A DNA stretch of 64,000 nucleotides from Actinoplanes missouriensis 431 (GTDB lineage: Bacteria > Actinomycetota > Actinomycetes > Mycobacteriales > Micromonosporaceae), in assembly GCF_000284295.1 (NCBI RefSeq), contig NC_017093.1, forward strand, positions 4,464,001 through 4,528,000, given 5' to 3'. The notes under the pieces were generated by a model. That model was not told where the DNA came from and did not search any database. It saw only the letters and a list, made by a program, of their open reading frames with translations. Shown here one piece after another: positions 60,918-64,000 of the stretch (position 1 is its first letter; each line of letters begins with the position of its first letter). The position numbers and the translations under genes were made by a program.

Positions 60918-62209
60918 CAAAGTTCCTGTCCGGGCCGTTCACCTGGTTCGTCGCGTTCCTGCTGGGAGTGCTGGTGATGGTCACCGCGGTGGCCGCCCGC
61001 AACGTGTTCCGGGAACCGGACGAGCCACGTCAGCAGCAGCAGCCGGGGCGCGCCGAGCTGGTGATCTACTCGGGGGTGGACGAGAGCACCGGCGGTCAGC
61101 GGCAGAAGCTGATCGAGGAGTGGAACGCGGAGAACCGGGACACCCCGGCCCGGCTGGTCAGCCTGTCGCGCAGCGCCGACGCCCAGCACAGCGAGATGCG
61201 GGCGACCGCCCAGTCGGACGTCTCGGACGCCGACGTCTACAACCTGGACACCACGTGGACCGCCGCGTTCGCCTCGGCCGGGTACATCCTGCCGCTGGAC
61301 CCCTCGACCGACACCAGCGGATTCCTCGGGCCGCCGCTGGAGACCTGCCGGTTCGAGGGCAAGCTGTGGGCGCTGCCGTTCAACACCGACGCCGGGCTGC
61401 TCTACTACCGCAGGAGCGTGCCCGGCAGCGCGTTGCCGGCCGCGCTGCCGCCGGGGCCGAACGACGTGCGGGCGCTGCGGAACGCGATGCCGGGCATGGA
61501 GGCCGGGTTCGTCACCCCGCTCGACGCGTACGAAGGGCTCACCGTGAGCGCGCTGGAGGCGATCTGGGCGGAGGGCGGCGAGGTGTACGACCAGGAGAAG
61601 GACCTGGTCGTGATCGACAGTAAACAGGCGCGGGAGGGCTTGCGGAAACTGGCCGCGGCGATGGACCGGGTCGACGACCTGCCGCCGGCCGTGCACCCGA
61701 AGTCGATGACGTTCCGCGAGGACACCAGCCGGGAGGCGTTCCGGGAGGGCAAGGTCGCGCTGATGCGGAACTGGCCGGTGGCGTACGGACTGCTGCGCTC
61801 CGGCGACAAACCGCTGACCGACTTCGACGTCCGGTCGCTGCCCGGCCCCAGTGTGCTGGGCGGGCAGAACCTGGCGGTGGCGAGCAGCACCGACAACCCG
61901 CGGGCGGCGCAGAAGCTGATCCAGTTCCTGACCAGCGAGGAGAGCGAGCGCCGGCTGTTCCGTGACGGCGGCCTGGCGGCCACCCGCACGGCCGTCTACA
62001 ACGACCCGGCGGTGATTCGCTTCCAGCCGTACGCCTCGACGCTGAAGCAGGCCGTGGAGAACGCGAAGGCCCGCCCGGAGACCACGCACTACGCGCTGTT
62101 CAGCAGCACCTTCCAGGACATCGTGACGCAGACGCTGAACAGCGACGGCAAGCTGCCGGACGACGCGGTGAAACGGCTCACCGAGGCGCTGAACGGACGC
62201 ATCGTCTAG
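60914..62209 (+). CDS. Membrane-tethered extracellular solute-binding protein
   Basis: 431 residues from GTG 60914 (overlaps the upstream stop). The N-terminal helix [21 protein letters not shown] is uncleaved-anchor-like (no lipobox Cys). Then a type-1 binding fold: [87 protein letters not shown] and [32 protein letters not shown], all standard for ABC solute-binding proteins of the maltose type. No ABC permease or ATPase gene follows. It is coupled in translation to the VWA fusion. Confidence 0.78.
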   Translation: MTKFLSGPFTWFVAFLLGVLVMVTAVAARNVFREPDEPRQQQQPGRAELVIYSGVDESTGGQRQKLIEEWNAENRDTPARLVSLSRSADAQHSEMRATAQSDVSDADVYNLDTTWTAAFASAGYILPLDPSTDTSGFLGPPLETCRFEGKLWALPFNTDAGLLYYRRSVPGSALPAALPPGPNDVRALRNAMPGMEAGFVTPLDAYEGLTVSALEAIWAEGGEVYDQEKDLVVIDSKQAREGLRKLAAAMDRVDDLPPAVHPKSMTFREDTSREAFREGKVALMRNWPVAYGLLRSGDKPLTDFDVRSLPGPSVLGGQNLAVASSTDNPRAAQKLIQFLTSEESERRLFRDGGLAATRTAVYNDPAVIRFQPYASTLKQAVENAKARPETTHYALFSSTFQDIVTQTLNSDGKLPDDAVKRLTEALNGRIV

Positions 62210-62324
62210 CCGCCCGGATTCCGCATTAACAGACAGCCTTGACTGTTTCTGGGTCCACGGTGAAGACTCGGCAGGCGCGGACCCCGCTGCCGGCGGTCCG
62301 GCTGGACTGCGAAGGGGATCTGAC

Positions 62325-64000
<1,676 letters not shown>

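Overview
This is a GC-rich chromosomal window with dense genes on both strands, many GTG/TTG starts, several apparently leaderless genes, Tat-exported hydrolases, F420-type oxidoreductase and two-component systems. That points to a filamentous actinobacterium, probably a soil or plant-litter genus of the Micromonosporaceae such as Actinoplanes. The genus is inferred from style of content, not from a marker gene. I see no rRNA, tRNA, CRISPR array, phage or insertion sequence.

Layout. 1-5.2 kb: end of an EEP-fold nuclease/phosphatase, a SUKH-4-like protein, small membrane proteins, a CadD-like transporter, a proline-rich micro-protein, a Tat-exported metallophosphoesterase and a SMI1/KNR4 protein. 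5.2-8.6 kb: LysR regulator divergent from thiolase and CoA-transferase genes (pcaF-pcaI-pcaJ), the last two steps of the beta-ketoadipate pathway. 8.7-12.8 kb: glycosyltransferase, a palindromic repeat array, and an SMP-30/phosphatase/SDR group. 13-16.7 kb: a GAF-PAS-GAF histidine kinase, a cobalamin riboswitch with cbtA, and an FhuF-like protein. 16.8-21 kb: erythromycin-esterase-like protein with a repetitive N-terminus, VOC protein, a minisatellite, an orphan TOPRIM protein and an LLM flavin oxidoreductase. 21.2-26.5 kb: xylan-side-chain pair (SGNH esterase and GH115 alpha-glucuronidase) under a CGAAA-N-TTTCG palindrome, plus a secreted trypsin. 26.8-33.2 kb: a Vps62-like protein, NTF2-like protein, SDR overlapping a patatin, and a NarL-type kinase/regulator pair. 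33.3-36.8 kb: GH127 arabinofuranosidase with ricin-type lectin domain, then bluB behind a second cobalamin riboswitch. 36.9-41.3 kb: homogentisate (tyrosine) operon hppD-hmgA-unknown-fahA. 41.4-50.7 kb: membrane-anchored trypsin, SDR/TetR pair, RibD-like reductase, DUF4396 membrane protein with a CsoR-like operator, LuxR regulator, cNMP-binding TrxR-like flavoprotein, DUF2089/SHOCT operon and a SEC-C protein. 50.7-51.3 kb: repeat-rich spacer. 51.3-64 kb: cyclopropane synthase, IMPDH-like protein, AceE-like E1, zinc alcohol dehydrogenase, beta-lactamase-like hydrolase, a VWA/solute-binding two-gene unit, an SDR and a nitronate monooxygenase cut by the window end.

Themes. Aromatic catabolism (beta-ketoadipate and homogentisate routes), plant hemicellulose breakdown (GH115, SGNH esterase, GH127), and cobalamin supply (riboswitch-cbtA, riboswitch-bluB). 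The most unusual features are non-coding or architectural: a dispersed palindromic repeat family at 10.0-10.3 kb and 51.0 kb, an exact 34-bp tandem array at 51.1-51.3 kb, a 62-bp-spaced duplication that creates a coupled leader peptide between a kinase and its response regulator, an SDR gene that has run through its stop into an antisense gene, an unassigned protein locked inside the homogentisate operon, and a permease-less SBP/VWA pair.
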